Origin: Tubiluchus corallicola
Lineage: Eukaryota > Priapulida > Priapulimorpha > Priapulimorphida > Tubiluchidae
NCBI GenBank assembly: GCA_030141605.1
Contig: JAQGDQ010002375.1
Coordinates: forward strand, 186,001 to 250,000
DNA: 64,000 nt
Direction of reading: 5' to 3'
Part shown: one piece after another, positions 37,301 through 60,600 of the stretch
Numbering within the stretch: the stretch's first letter is position 1
Layout: each line of letters starts with the position of its first letter
Notes under the pieces: model-generated
What the model was told of the DNA's origin: nothing
The model's database searches: none
The model's input: the letters and a program-made list of their open reading frames with translations, nothing else
Program-made: the position numbers and the translations under genes

Positions 37301-38960
37301 TAGTCAGTAACCAATTACTAATTAATAAGCAGGTAGTTCTGTATCTCAGTATCACAGCTTTAGGTAAGATTGACACCATCACGTTCAAAAAAGGAAGTCA
37401 TGTACAGATCACTGCCAAGATAGCCATATGCTGTGCTAAGAAGAAATAGTGAAATGTTATTTACACAGGGCTAATCAAAACAACTCCCATTCCACACAGC
37501 AGCACGACAATAAGTGTCGACCATTAATTTAGCCATAAGTATTTCCATTTTTGCTATTAACAGTTTGACAATTGAGCAAGTAAGTTAAACAACAACATCA
37601 TAATAGCATTAATAACTCATGGCATGAGCTTTATGCAGGACCTTATTTTTGTTATGGCCTTACATGCAGGGCCAAGTTTTAATCCATTTAGACAGATTTG
37701 TTCAAATTGGGCTAAACCCCGCACACGTGTTCGAGTAGAGGACACTATGATGAATTAATGAATGTCCAATGCGTGCGAAGTTTCTCGATACTGTGCAGGC
37801 AGTGAAACTATTCGATCAGTCCTCGTATGTTTATGTTTAATGTTTTTTTATTGATCACTTCTTTCTTTGTTTTCTAATTTCAGTTTATTGTAACAATTTC
37901 CTTTTTTTTTAAAAATAAAGCCCTATGTACATTAGGTAGATCGTCATTGAATTTTGATTTTACTATTTTGTGCACTATATTCAAACCCTCAACATAGAAA
38001 GAGCGCTGTACTGTTCTGCAGTATTAGTAGGGTAAAGAGCCCCACTAACAATTTTCTAATTGAGCCCCACACTTCCTAGAGCCAGCCCTGCTTACACAGA
38101 TCGCAAAATACATTATAACTTTTGCTGAGACACATCTAATGAAGCACTCTATGGGGGATGTCAGGAGATGTCACACATATAAATTCATAATACAGTGGAC
38201 TCTCGTTACAAGAATCACACGTATAAGAATCAGCTCGATATAAGAATCAAAATCGCGTTTCCCGAATTTAATCGGCATTTTCCTAGTGAAAATCCGCCCG
38301 TATAAGAATCACCCTTCTTTCGATAGTAGAATCAATTTTGGCACCAACTCCATTGTCTCTCACGCCCTGCTTACAAGGTTCTGCGCAGTGGGCGTGGCGG
38401 AAAAAATAATGTGCATTAAAAAAATTTTTAAGGCAATTCTGGCATCATGAAATATTTACCCAACCATGAAATGAAAACATTAGTCTAGTAATTTTTAGGT
38501 CCTTTTTAGGCCAGAAAAACGTTATGCTGTTTCATGTCATTTCTAGCGTAATTTCGGGAAATAAATAATTTTTATGTGCATAAAATTTTTTTAAAGCAAT
38601 TCTGTGTCATGCTTGTTATAAGAATCGCTTGCTATAAGAATCACTTTGCCTTCTCCCGAGGTGATTCTTATAACGAGAGTCCACTGTACTTTAATCTTGA
38701 ACTTTTACAGTAATATGTTAGATGATTAGACTAAATGAGACAATGCGATTAAAGTAAAAACCTGCAGGTATTTCATTTGGTAGTTTGCATGGCAGGACAT
38801 CAGTCTGTATCATTCGCATTCCCTGTTCTGCAAATTCACAGTTGACAAGGATAGAAAAACTAGTCACTGCACCAGCCTTCAAACATTCTACAATGCCACG
38901 ATTGCGCTCTGGACAATAACCAAAATCATCAGCATTGATGATCAGTCGACATTCTGCCAT
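34301..38960 (-). CDS. YDJC: YdjC-family carbohydrate deacetylase
   Basis: Five exons join in frame: 38960-38762, 37052-36913, 36279-36180, 35416-35227, 34601-34301; 309 aa (human YDJC about 323). The N-terminal LIINADDFGYCP motif supplies the metal-site aspartates (D11, D12). DGHQHVHV (137-144) supplies the metal-binding histidines, and ICELMVHPGY (249-258) is the conserved C-terminal motif. SFSILVNC and LHLNLTEGKPV are also typical. The family has a TIM-barrel fold and is predicted to hydrolyse N-acetyl groups from chito-oligosaccharide-like sugars; the animal substrate is not established. An acceptor-like TTTTTTAG at 38974-38981 (minus strand) just upstream of the ATG suggests a 5' untranslated exon. 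Intron 1 holds a Tigger/pogo-type MITE and intron 4 holds repeats. Confidence 0.94.
34700..34825 (-). mobile_element. Retroelement end with GATGACC...GGTCGAAAC signature
   Basis: On the minus strand this reads GCATGAAGATGACCATAACT then GGTCGAAACATTTCAGATG, ending GCTTAAGTGGGTGCTGGCTG. A related copy is at 51365-51460, and part of it (AAGTGGGTGCTGG) recurs at 34990-35003. Such a signature resembles the hammerhead-like terminal regions of Penelope-like elements, but the core here is degenerate. It lies in YDJC intron 4. Confidence 0.4.
35012..35116. repeat. Perfect 27-bp inverted repeat with short AT loop
   Basis: The arms 35012-35038 and 35090-35116 are perfect reverse complements and contain the palindrome GACCAATTGGTC. 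Between them lies a TA-dinucleotide tract. The right arm and its tail GTCAGCTACCC match the short repeat at 7770-7815. It lies in YDJC intron 4. Confidence 0.9.
35508..35603. repeat. Tandem duplication, about 48 bp x 2
   Basis: Two adjacent copies containing TTAGTTTTCAGTATTGAATA (or a close variant) then GGAGGTGATACACTA, differing at a few bases. It lies in YDJC intron 3, just upstream of exon 4. Confidence 0.85.
38193..38686. mobile_element. Tigger/pogo-type MITE in YDJC intron 1
   Basis: A 494-bp element flanked by TA on both sides (38191-38192 and 38687-38688). The left end CAGTGGACTCTCGTTACAAG then AATCAC is mirrored at the right (inward CAGTGGACTCTCGTTATAAG then AATCAC). The TIR CAGTG(G)ACTCTCGTTATA with a TA target site is the hallmark of pogo/Tigger elements. 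The interior repeats TATAAGAATC several times and has no transposase. Confidence 0.88.
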
Positions 38961-38981
38961 GACCAGGGATCTAAAAAACAA

Positions 38982-39832
38982 AAAATGCAAACTAATTTCC
39001 ACATGAGTCTATTTGCCATGAAGACTATGCAGAAAATGTGTGAAAACATCATCATATCCGTGGAAACTAGGATCTGTTTGATGAAATTTGTAGTTGCACT
39101 TGATGTTTCAACACTTGGTATCAATAATCTGTCACAAATGTTTCCACTATCCTGAATTCCTGATATTGTATATGCTGTGAGACGCTAGTGCAAAACATAC
39201 CAAAGCTACAGTGTACACATCCTGGATATAAACCACGAGATGAATTAGGTGGTCGTTACCTCATATGCTTAACCCAGGTCAGATTTTTCACCCACTTGAA
39301 AGGCAATACTGCCACCTTTGAAAGATTCTGCCAGCTTTTGCCATTACAGCTGCAACTGCAAAACTGTTTCCAAACACTTATTGCTTTAATAAAATTATAA
39401 TATTATTGCCTTGGGTGCCTCAGGGATAAACTGTGTCCACAGACATCCACACATTTATATGATGGATAATATGTGGCCTAGTGTTTTGAGACTTACAAGA
39501 TTTATTAAAGCCAATCGTTCCACCAATTTGTTGTTCATACCGTTATGAAAAGATAATAGCTTAAAACACAAGGAAACACCCTTCATGGATGTTTAAAAAA
39601 TTTCTCAAAACTTAAAAAATACTAAGCAATATAACTCTGCAGAGATAGTTCCTTGGGATACAGTTAAAATTCCCTTATCTTCCCTTTAATTGAAAACTCT
39701 TTAACTTGAATGTTCTGGAATTTTTTTATACTGACTTCAGCAAATAAGCTCTAGAAATATAGACAATACAAATAGTTCTAGTCAAATAAATTGGTTACTA
39801 AAATGTACAAAAGAAACATTATAATATGAAAG
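38982..39832. other. Divergent spacer between YDJC and the H3-mimic gene
   Basis: Sequence between the minus-strand YDJC start and the plus-strand open frame at 39833, so it could serve as promoter region for both. No recognisable gene or repeat. Confidence 0.4.
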
Positions 39833-40587
39833 TTGCACATGTTTTATCAGATTGGTAGTAAAAAGAAATATTTGCCCGGAAAACATCAGTCATCTCAGAT
39901 TATTCCAGCAACAAGTACTCCTCGTCGTAAACAAGTCGGTCGACTGTTTCCTCCCGATCTTTCGTCCGTAGTACTGTCAGAAGATTCTGTTGCTGCTGCA
40001 CATGTGACCAACGTTCAACCTGTTGCTAATTCATCAGTTACAAGTCCTGGTATTAAGAAGCCAGCAGTAAAGCAGACGGCTCGTAAGTCGTTCATTCCAA
40101 GAGCGACCACTCGAGCGAGCCAGCGGAACCTTTCTCCAAAGAAACAAAGTTCTCCTGCTGAATCCAGAGTGAAATCTTCTACCAAGGCGACATCTGTGTC
40201 CTCGGTTAAACAAACGGCACGGAAATCTTTTCTTGTCAACAGCGAATTCAATCAAATGGAATCTTACGGAATAGTTCTTCCAGCGGAAAGTCTTCTGCTA
40301 GGAATTTTATCTCACAGTCATCCCCGAGTTTGGAACGACCAGTGAGGTCTTCTCCGAGGCGACCCGGATCACCTGCATACGCATTTTTGCCACCTGCACC
40401 TTCTGATACGGACCATGGCAAAGTGCATCAGCTTCAGTCTTCTGCAAGACATTTTAGGTTGCATGCGACGAGACGTTCTTACCCACCTGTGCCTTCGAGT
40501 AGCGTAGACCTGGGGGAGGTGCAGCAATTGAGGTCGTCTCCTAGTAATAGAAAATTCTCTTCAGTAATAGAAAAACATAAATATTAA
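39833..40587 (+). CDS. Unrecognised basic Ser/Arg-rich protein with two histone H3 tail heptamers
   Basis: Open frame 39833-40345 (170 codons) rich in Ser, Lys, Arg and Pro. Residues 80-86 and 126-132 are both KQTARKS, identical to histone H3 residues 4-10, including the K4 and K9 contexts. Coding for the two copies differs at the third base of six of seven codons, so the match is held at protein level. Short PxTP/SP sites (TSTPRR, LSPKK) are also present. The frame closes at 40345, but another frame, open from 40210 to 40587, continues with similar composition (SSGKSSARNF, RPVRSSPRRPGSPAY, VHQLQSSAR, VQQLRSSPSNRKFSS). This suggests a one-base loss (or two-base gain) between about 40229 and 40338; no convincing intron explains it. 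An acceptor-like TTTTATCAG at 39842-39850 hints at upstream exons. The product is unknown and a chromatin role is inference only. Confidence 0.55.
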
Positions 40588-40980
40588 CTAACAAGAATAC
40601 TTCACTGGTTTGCGAGTCACACCTCACTGACTTCTTATATCTCCTAGATTTTTCTTCGGTTGCGGACTTCCACTTCTGCATCTTCGAGTCTTACAGCTCT
40701 CCATCTGCTGAATTTCCATTTTCGTTTAGTATTCAGTTAGCAACACAGTATACGGCCGTTAAATGGTTTTGAATGTTCTAAAATCTGAACCAGACTGCAT
40801 GTGCTCGCTCAGCCTCGCTGCAAAGTATTCATAAATAAGAATATTACAGTACTACTACTAGTACAATACGCGTACTTAATCGGAATTCGGGATAAATAGT
40901 ATATTTGTAATTATTAACAGAGCGTGTGAGGTTTACAGTCACGCTAGAATTGCGTACCACCACCGTAGTAGTAAATAATT
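40588..40980. other. Downstream of the H3-mimic frame
   Basis: A frame at about 40645-40770 is open (SSVADFHFCIFESYSSPSAE) after an acceptor-like TATCTCCTAG (40640-40649). It might be a further exon, but it has no match I recognise. The rest is featureless. Confidence 0.25.
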
Positions 40981-41299
40981 GTTGGGAGCTGAGTATGACA
41001 CTAGCCCACGTACCACAATTGGTGTACAAGGGCTAGCCCAAGTAGGACGCGTCGTACATGGGCTGCCCAAGTAGGACACTAGAGGCAGATCACGAATTGA
41101 GTCGTTAAACTTACTGGCAGGGTTCGTTGTCCTTTTTTATTTAATAATAATAGTTGAAAACGTCAGTACATATTGAGTAATTTATGATACATCTGATAAA
41201 ATAAAAGAATCTTATTCTGAGCTAGTAGAACGGCCAATATTAAATTTGGCTTCGATATTAATGTTTTTGAAGTGAAATAAGCCTGCATTTTAGGCGATT
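40981..41299. mobile_element. Truncated copy of the CAGTG-ended hAT-like MITE
   Basis: Homologous in the same orientation to the left 315 bp of the element at 30775-31482: CATGGGCTGCCCAAGTAGGA, then GAATTGAGTCGTTAAAC, TACATCTGATAAAATAAAAG and GAAGTGAAATAAGC. The right half and right TIR are missing, and the left TIR is eroded. Confidence 0.75.
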
Positions 41300-41534
41300 C
41301 CAACATTTGCTAAAGCTGCATATTTCGTCTCGCTTCGCAGACAGGTGTTTCACTACCTCTTGGACAAATAACTGTTTTTACATTCTCTACAACTCAGAAT
41401 TATGGAAAATCAAATCTCATCACAAATCAGAAAATAGATGTATTTCAAAGAAATTGTAGAAACATAAAATTGTAGGGAAAAACGGCCAAAGAAAATATCA
41501 AACCAGGATCTGCATAATAAAGCCTAGGCAGGCA

Positions 41535-41760
41535 AACGGACAGTTAAGATCAAAACTAAAAGATTACGATTGATAGGGCATGTTATCCGACTACCAGATG
41601 ACAGCCCATTAAAATTATGTTTCAAGAAGCACTGCAAAAAGAATTGAAAGAAAACGCAAGGAAGACTATTGCTGACTTACATTAATTTCATCCAAAAAGA
41701 TTTTATCAACGCACCATTAGATGCCAAAAAAACAGAGACATGAGGATTGTCTCCAGAAAT
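41535..41760 (+). mobile_element. Decayed RTE-type RT C-terminus
   Basis: Reading TKRLRLIGHVIRLPDDSPLK (about 41549-41608) then, after a stop and frame change, fragments like LLLTYINFIQKDFINAPL. These match the RLRW.GH..RLP.D.P and ...TW...QKDL blocks, and they resemble the fragment at 26380-26815. Dead copy. Confidence 0.65.
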
Positions 41761-42229
41761 AAAAATTAATGAATGAGTATTATTATCTATGGTTTACCAG
41801 TTTTGATGTAGTTTTACATTTGGACACTGTGAAGCGCCACTTTTAGTATTGCCTGGAAGCGGCATGCAAGTCGTCGGTTTCTGAACATTTTTGGGAAATT
41901 TCTTTAAAAATTCAGATTAAACCAAATCTACGATCATTGAGCCGAGCCTTAAATTAACCTTAGCATGAATTCAATACCGAAAAGAAGGTGTGTCGTTGTA
42001 AACTTTTCGAATTGTAGAATGATTGATTTCTGGAGCTACAGTTTAACTCGTGAACTGTCCCTTCTCACGATGATTTTAAATTTGTAGGTTGAATCAGTAG
42101 GTAGCATCAGCCGTTAATGAGTTTCAAAGATTGACCATTTAAACAGTGTTAAAAATGCCATTCTAGGAATGATTGTAACAGGCATGCAAGCATCATAATT
42201 ACACTACGAATTTAAAGCTCCCTAAGTAA

Positions 42230-42680
42230 TGCTTTGAACATGGAAGTCTGGGCTGGGGTTCACTAAAATGTTCGTAAGAATGTAGAAATGCCCCTGCGTT
42301 TGTCCCTAGAAAATGTTCAAAAAAGAGCCACAAAGATGTCAACTAAAACTACAAACACTCATTACTAGAAGAACTCGTGCTGATTTAATTCAAGTCTTCA
42401 AGCTAGTATAAAGCATCGACAAAGTTGACTGTGGGAACTACTTCTTCGAGTTCTTGAATGTATACAGGATTGCAGTTTGTAGACATATAAGAAATGGGCT
42501 AATTTGGATCCAAGAAAATTCTTTTATAGTCAGAGAATCATAAATGCGTAGAACAAGCTTTGCCAAGAAGCCATGGATGCATCTACAGTAAGTCATTTCA
42601 AATGTGCTATTCAAGGTTCATATAATTAGGTTGAAGCAGCAAAACATTGAATGGTTACATGAGAAAGTTTATTGCAATCA
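42230..42680 (+). mobile_element. Decayed CR1-like RT C-terminus
   Basis: Broken frames give MEVWAGVH, then ENVQKRATKM (about 42307-42336), then TRADLIQVFKLV and SIDKVDCGNYFFE, the usual order of the thumb/C-terminal blocks of CR1-type ORF2 (LEYG.Q.W, EKVQRRATKM, R.RGDLI.VFKI..G.D.VD...FF). Several stops and shifts show it is dead. Confidence 0.6.
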
Positions 42681-42689
42681 CTGATGGTG

Positions 42690-54628
<11,939 letters not shown>

Positions 54629-54662
54629 CAGCTATGTGAATCCATTAGAGCATGCACGCAAG

Positions 54663-54668
54663 AATAAA
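54663..54668 (+). terminator. Candidate polyadenylation signal of AGPS
   Basis: AATAAA 35 bp after the TGA stop, in a normal position for a short 3' UTR. Confidence 0.55.
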
Positions 54669-54903
54669 TAATATTACTAGAATGGGGCGATTATTATCCT
54701 GTGATTTTTACTTGGTTTTATTGATCTGTAATTTTTTTACCCAATTTCTCATCTAGGTTTAGACACAGCAGTTGACAGGGTAAATTGTTCCATGTTTGTT
54801 AATTATGTCATAGGCTGATTTGTTTTATGTAGCATGAATGAAATGTTTTAACGATTAACTGCTTATCTTTATTGTAAGATGTTGATGATGGGAGCAAAAA
54901 CAT

Positions 54904-55476
54904 TTAAAGGAAAACTGGACCCAATCCTAAACTGTAGGTCAAAACAATCTACTCTTTAGAATATTGAAAGAGAACATATTATTTTTTAAAGAATGACTTA
55001 GTGAAAGAATAATTTTCTGTTCCAGTGGTTTGTTCTTCGCTGTTACGCCACTCTTTAGTTAGATTTGCATTAAAACTTTGCATAAAAAACATGTCCTGCA
55101 CATCTCAGTTCAGAGCTGTTCATTTGTGACGTAATACACAAGTTCAAGAGCTCATGTGCGAGCACAGCTGTAAATTTAAAATTTCAATTTTTATCTTAAA
55201 AAGATTTTGTATATGTCACCGATTGTTGTACAGTAGCACTGTACTTCGATTTTCACTTTTACAACCACATTCAACACTCTTATAGAATGTTTGTGCTGTT
55301 GAAAATTGTGTTCGTTTTGTGATGTCATCAGTAGCTGGGCTGGCAATTAATTAAGTTTTTAACCTATTATTTAATTATCAGAAATGCTTTGGTTTTATTA
55401 TGTTTGTTAAAATGTATACATTTTACTGTATTTCAGGGTGGGGTAGGATATGAAAAATCGTCCTGTTTTGCTTCAA
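54904..55476. mobile_element. TTAA-family MITE downstream of AGPS
   Basis: The left end TTAAAGGAAAACTGGACCCA resembles the TIR of the copies at 15664 and 17808. The right end is degenerate (AAAAATCGTCCTGTTTTGCT). The interior aligns with 24202-24815 (AATGACTTAGTGAAAGAA, GTGATGTCATCAGTAGCTGG, TTTAACCTATTATTTAATTA). Confidence 0.6.
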
Positions 55477-56038
55477 ATATTTTACTGAAAATGGAATTTT
55501 GTTTTAAGAATACTTGTCAGAAATAATTTAATATTTCAATGTGACATTTGGCTTCTGTTTTAAGTACTGGTTTCACTAATCTCTAATTAATTTCATTGGT
55601 CTGTTTGTGAAAATTACAATTGAGTACCATAAGCCACTTCTGAATATCCGATAATACTATGTACAATATTGGAGATTTTTTGGACTGGTAAGCAAGAACA
55701 ATAACCAACAAGTCAAGCTCGAACAAAAGCATGCCATGTTTCTATACATTAGTTGTATACTTTAATTACTACTTTGAGTTGTAGTTTTGTTCTTTTTGAA
55801 CTGTCAGGTGAACGTTTGCTGTTGAACCGTTGAAGATTGTCGTACTGTGTTTTATTGTTCAACATTAGGCATGTAAACGGGTTAATATCTATCATTGATT
55901 TCTTTGTTCTTGTTTCAGTTTTCTATTCCTTTCATTATTCCCCAGCTTCAAAGCAAGTTAATTTAAAATTTTTTTATACCATATGAGTTAGTAGTAGTAG
56001 TAGTATTTACTATTCATGGAGTTCCAAAGAACTTAGAA

Positions 56039-56094
56039 CACATGGTTTACAATTCAAGTTTACGACCACATGGTTTACAATTCAAGTTTACGAC
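56039..56094. repeat. Perfect 28-bp tandem duplication
   Basis: Two adjacent identical 28-bp units starting CACATGGTTTACAATTCAAG. A recent local duplication. Confidence 0.95.
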
Positions 56095-57693
56095 ACTGGC
56101 ATACAAAAATTCGACAAATCTTGTAGTTAATGATCATCCAGTGATCTGTTACTAAGGAATGGAAAATTGGATTCTATAGAAATGTGTTGAGCAAGCATCA
56201 TGCAGGTAAAATTACTCTGGCTTCAGGAGCGATTACTAATCAATTAATACAATTGAAGAATTGATAAGAGTGCACAATTTGTTTGAATTATGAGTGCTAC
56301 AGGTGCCAAAATAATGACAAATACAATAGTTATTTTCCATTTTTTATGTTGATGTTCTTAATTAAGTTTTCTTCATTGTTTACCTGGTTTCTCTACAGGT
56401 GCAAAATTGTGATATTTTTATAATTTAAACATATTTTATATCTTGTTGATTACATATTTAACTGTAATTTGTATCTAGTTGGAATATACATCGCTATTTC
56501 AATGTATGTATGAATTATTGTTTTTTATTTTTTTTATTTTGAAAAAAAACTTCAAATTTTATAATTAAATTTTAAATAAGATTAATTTTATTATTTTTTC
56601 TTGTCTAAATATGTGTGACACTGCTGAATAACACAAAATTTGAGAAGCCTCTTATTGAATGGGAAAAGAAGTCTGAATTAAACATTTTGATGAAAGCTGT
56701 TTCCACTGCCGAAACATCCCAAATAAAGTTCTGCATCATGTTTTTTACATTGTTGGTGTTCATATTTAAACTAGAAAACTGAAAACTTTTTGAAAACCTA
56801 AAATATTTCACCGAAAAATATGTTAGTTTAATCACAGACATTTATTCAATAATAATCTATTTACTACTACAACAAAATTTACAAAATAAATAATTTATTC
56901 AAAGAATGTTTTCACAAAATAGTACATTTAGTTATATTATGCTTAGGTTAAGTTGAATTTGCAATACATAAAAAAGTATATTAGCATATTAATGTTCAAA
57001 TACACATGAAGTTCACACGTGAACTTATCCATATAATGATACAGATAAAGGTGTTATTCTTAATTGCAGAAAAGTGGTTCATGGAGTAGTGCTGTGTCAG
57101 CACTCTCAATTTTATTGCATGATTTATGAATCAAATAATACTAGTTGACCATCCTACAATGAGGGGGCACCAACATGCAGTCCTGAGTAAGAATGAGATA
57201 GTGAACAGTATACATCTTTGTGTGCTTATATTTGCACGCATGGTATACGTTTCACAGTCCATTGTCCACGATCCATTAATCTCGAATTGTAACATAACTT
57301 CGTCAGGAGTAAAAAATGTGAGTATCCGATTCACAGATTTAAATGTCGCACGTGCGTAAGAAAGGAATTCCTAGCCTGCAATATTGGGCAATACATCGTA
57401 AGGGTGTTGCTCAAGATTTATGCTTAACAGTCGAATGCAGTTTTAGTATTAGAATGCTTGCCTATCAACAGACTGCCTTTCTTGTGTAACAAGATGGCAC
57501 CCATTCTCTGTGTCACAATTTACGCGAGGCTAAAGCACGTCTTACACGTGCAGCATTTAAATCTATGACTCAATTCCATATTCAGAGACGTTTAATATGT
57601 TGAACAGCATTATTTTACTCCCTGCGACAGTCAACAAATTTACAATCTTTGCTACATCAATGCACCGCTTTTCCATGATTTCTAGTGAGCACC

Positions 57694-60600
57694 TCAAATG
57701 ATGGTTTCCTTAATAGGAGAGAAAGCATAGTCGCCCTTTTGCTCTCTATGATACTGCATAATGCGTATCTGAACCTTGATGTCTGTGCAGGCTTCTCGTT
57801 CTATCCGTATTTGGTTAAGCAGATCTGCATTTTTTTGCTGCAAGAGAGAAAAAAGTAATTTCATTAATGTAAAACAGAGCACCCTGACTGATGGCAACTT
57901 AGTAGCTACATTATTAAGGACTGAGTCAGTAGCTAGCAAACACATATCTGCAAAAGGTTTCCTTTTTATTTACCAGAAAAATATTTCAATGATGTTGAAG
58001 CATCACTGAAATATTTTTCTGCTAAATAAATGAACTACAGCTATAATACAGCTGCAAGCTCACTCAGCTATAACACTAGTATATTACATTTCACAGAATC
58101 CATGAAATCATCGAGCTTACTTACCTCCAACGAATCATTATCTATCATGACTTTGCGCAGCATCTCGAGGAGTTCTTCCTCATCTTCTGAGTCGCTGCTG
58201 CTTGCGCTTTCAAAATCAGTAGATGAACTGGACTCACTGCTGCTGAATTCTAGGCGGGATCGTTCAATCTCTGCTTTCTCTTCCCGCAGCCTCAGAACCT
58301 CCTCCTTCTCTGACTGGATGCGACGCTGCAACTGCTGTCCGATGGATTTCAATTCTTCCTCTTCTATTAGTAAGTATCTTTGCTCGGCTAACAGATCGAG
58401 TATTTCGTCTGTGACGTCTGTAGCCTCACCATTTTCAACATCAGTAACGTTACCATCTGCTTTAGCTTGCTTTTCTTCTAGCATGGTCCCATCTTCACCT
58501 GCACCTACAAAATTGGTTTCTCTAGCAATTTTGGGTACATTGTTTTCACCTGCGACGTGCTTTTGGGTCGTGCTCATATTCAAGTTATGCACATTAGCAT
58601 TATGAACATCTGCTGTAATTACAGTGGAGCTTTCATTTTTGAAAGTCACTTTTGTCTCTTTTCCACTGTCTGACTTAGTAGTGATATCTTCTGTAAGGTT
58701 AGCACCTAGTTCCCTTGCTTTGGTTGCATCTCCCTCTTCTAGCCCCAAAGTAATTTGTCCAGGATCAACGCACCAGTTGAGATTGAGTTCAGGTTTACTT
58801 GCAGCTTCTAAATTCAGCCCAGACTCTTGACTAGTGTGTAGACTCCGTCTTACTGCTGCTAAAGCTTTCGTTGGATCAGGAGCTCGTCCTAAATTATGTA
58901 AAAGAACTGACATAAGAACTTAGAAGTGAAGAAAAAATGAAAGTAGTTCTTAGGTAGCATTACTGTTACAGTAACTAGTGCCGTATCATTCAACCAGGCT
59001 CAGTATTACCGCAGCAGCTGCTAATTCTAGTAAGTTCAGTTGTACTAACGAGTATGCAACAAATACGTGGAAAAAAGGTATCAGTGCTAAATACAAAATC
59101 AGTATGTTTGTGTAACGGAAGGTAAGCGAAGGTAGCTATAAAAAGATTGCAAGAAAAAGTGTTTTTTTGGTGTACAGATAATTCGCACAACTTAAGCCAT
59201 TTACTCCCCCTGCACAGACTAAACGTTACAACAGCAAAAACACCACCAAGTTTAAATTGCCTATAATCAAAATTGAATGATACAAAAAAGTTTTATTTCC
59301 TACAGTTTATTTAACTATCAATAACTCTTTGTTTGTACTTAGCTAATCACTGCATATTTGTGCAAATTTTGTTCAGATTCTGTTTAGTAATCTTTAAGTT
59401 TACATGTTAAAAATTTTAAGAATGTATTTTACCAATTTTAGATACTGTGTATTAACTATATTTAGAGTAATTTTATTAATCTTGTTTTAAATCGTGTTTT
59501 AATCCCATTTTTGTTGCATTTTTTATTGAACAAGCTATGGTAAGGTACATCTGACTTTCTCACCTTTTGCGTGTCTTGAACGAGGTGATTTTGAGGGAGT
59601 TCCAGAGGCACTTACACTGTTGACTGCAACATCTCCCTCTTTTGCATTAGATGATTTCAGATCTGAGACTCGCTTTGCAATTTTGAGCTAAAAAGAATCA
59701 GTAAAAACGCATCCAGAACTTGAAAACTGATACCTACATTTTCGTCATATGATACCACCATCATCATCATCTTCACCATCACCATTGCCGCCGCCACTGC
59801 CACTATCATCATCGTTGTTACTATTATTACCATTAAGCATAGTTGTAACCAAAATGTATAAGAGCAAGTTTAGCACACTGAAGTAATTTTAGGTCTTGAG
59901 CTACATTATCAATTCTAGTCTATAACAAACCTTTCTTTTGAGTTGTGTTACAATGCGCTGTATCTCCCACAACAATTCCTCCTTCTCCTTGCTTGTTTTT
60001 CCAGCATTTATCTCCTTATGAAGCATATCAAGTTTGGCTTCTTGCTTCGCCAACTCCCTCTGTATGCCTTCCGTACTATCTGGCAGTTCAATGGACCATC
60101 GAGTTGCAGTACCAGGCTTAATGAGGGGCCTGTACCTTTAGTGAAGAAAATGGAAAAATGGAACATACCACAACTGTACCTGTATGAAGATATGACTAAT
60201 TTGATAAATAAGAACAAATAAATTGACAAAGTGAGTACGTAATAGTTGGTTCACAATACTTTGTAACAATCTAATAACAGATGCAGTCGCATTTTCTTGA
60301 CTAATTACTCATCATCACTATCAACCAATCATGATCACATGCCTCAAAAATAAATTTATATTAATTTCATTTGATTTACTTTGATGTAGCATACAGCGTG
60401 ATACATTTAAATACATCTAATTACCAATTAATGTACTTCGTTATAGTTTTGACAAACAAATCCAGTGAAATTCAGTCAGTTTACGCTTGCACAATTGGTA
60501 AAATTTATGTACTAATATTAAGGGGCAAATAAATATTAGTACCTTAATAATGTGTACATAAGTATGGAGTTACTAATTACTATAGCAAAAACAGTCTGTA

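Larger units (their letters stand above)
54629..57693. other. Convergent 3' intergenic region between AGPS and RALBP1
   Basis: Contains a MITE at 54904-55476 and a 28-bp tandem duplication at 56039-56094. No supported gene elsewhere; open frames at 56605-56841 (-), 57126-57359 (+) and 57131-57334 (-) have no domain content and probably lie in the RALBP1 3' UTR or spacer. Confidence 0.5.

Noticed and set aside
57126-57359. 77-codon plus-strand and 67-codon minus-strand frames after RALBP1
   Set aside because: No domain, low conservation-like signal and they overlap each other on opposite strands; likely chance frames in a 3' region.
58030-58605. 191-codon Ser-rich plus-strand open frame
   Set aside because: Exact antisense shadow of the Ser/Glu-rich RALBP1 exon at 58125-58888.
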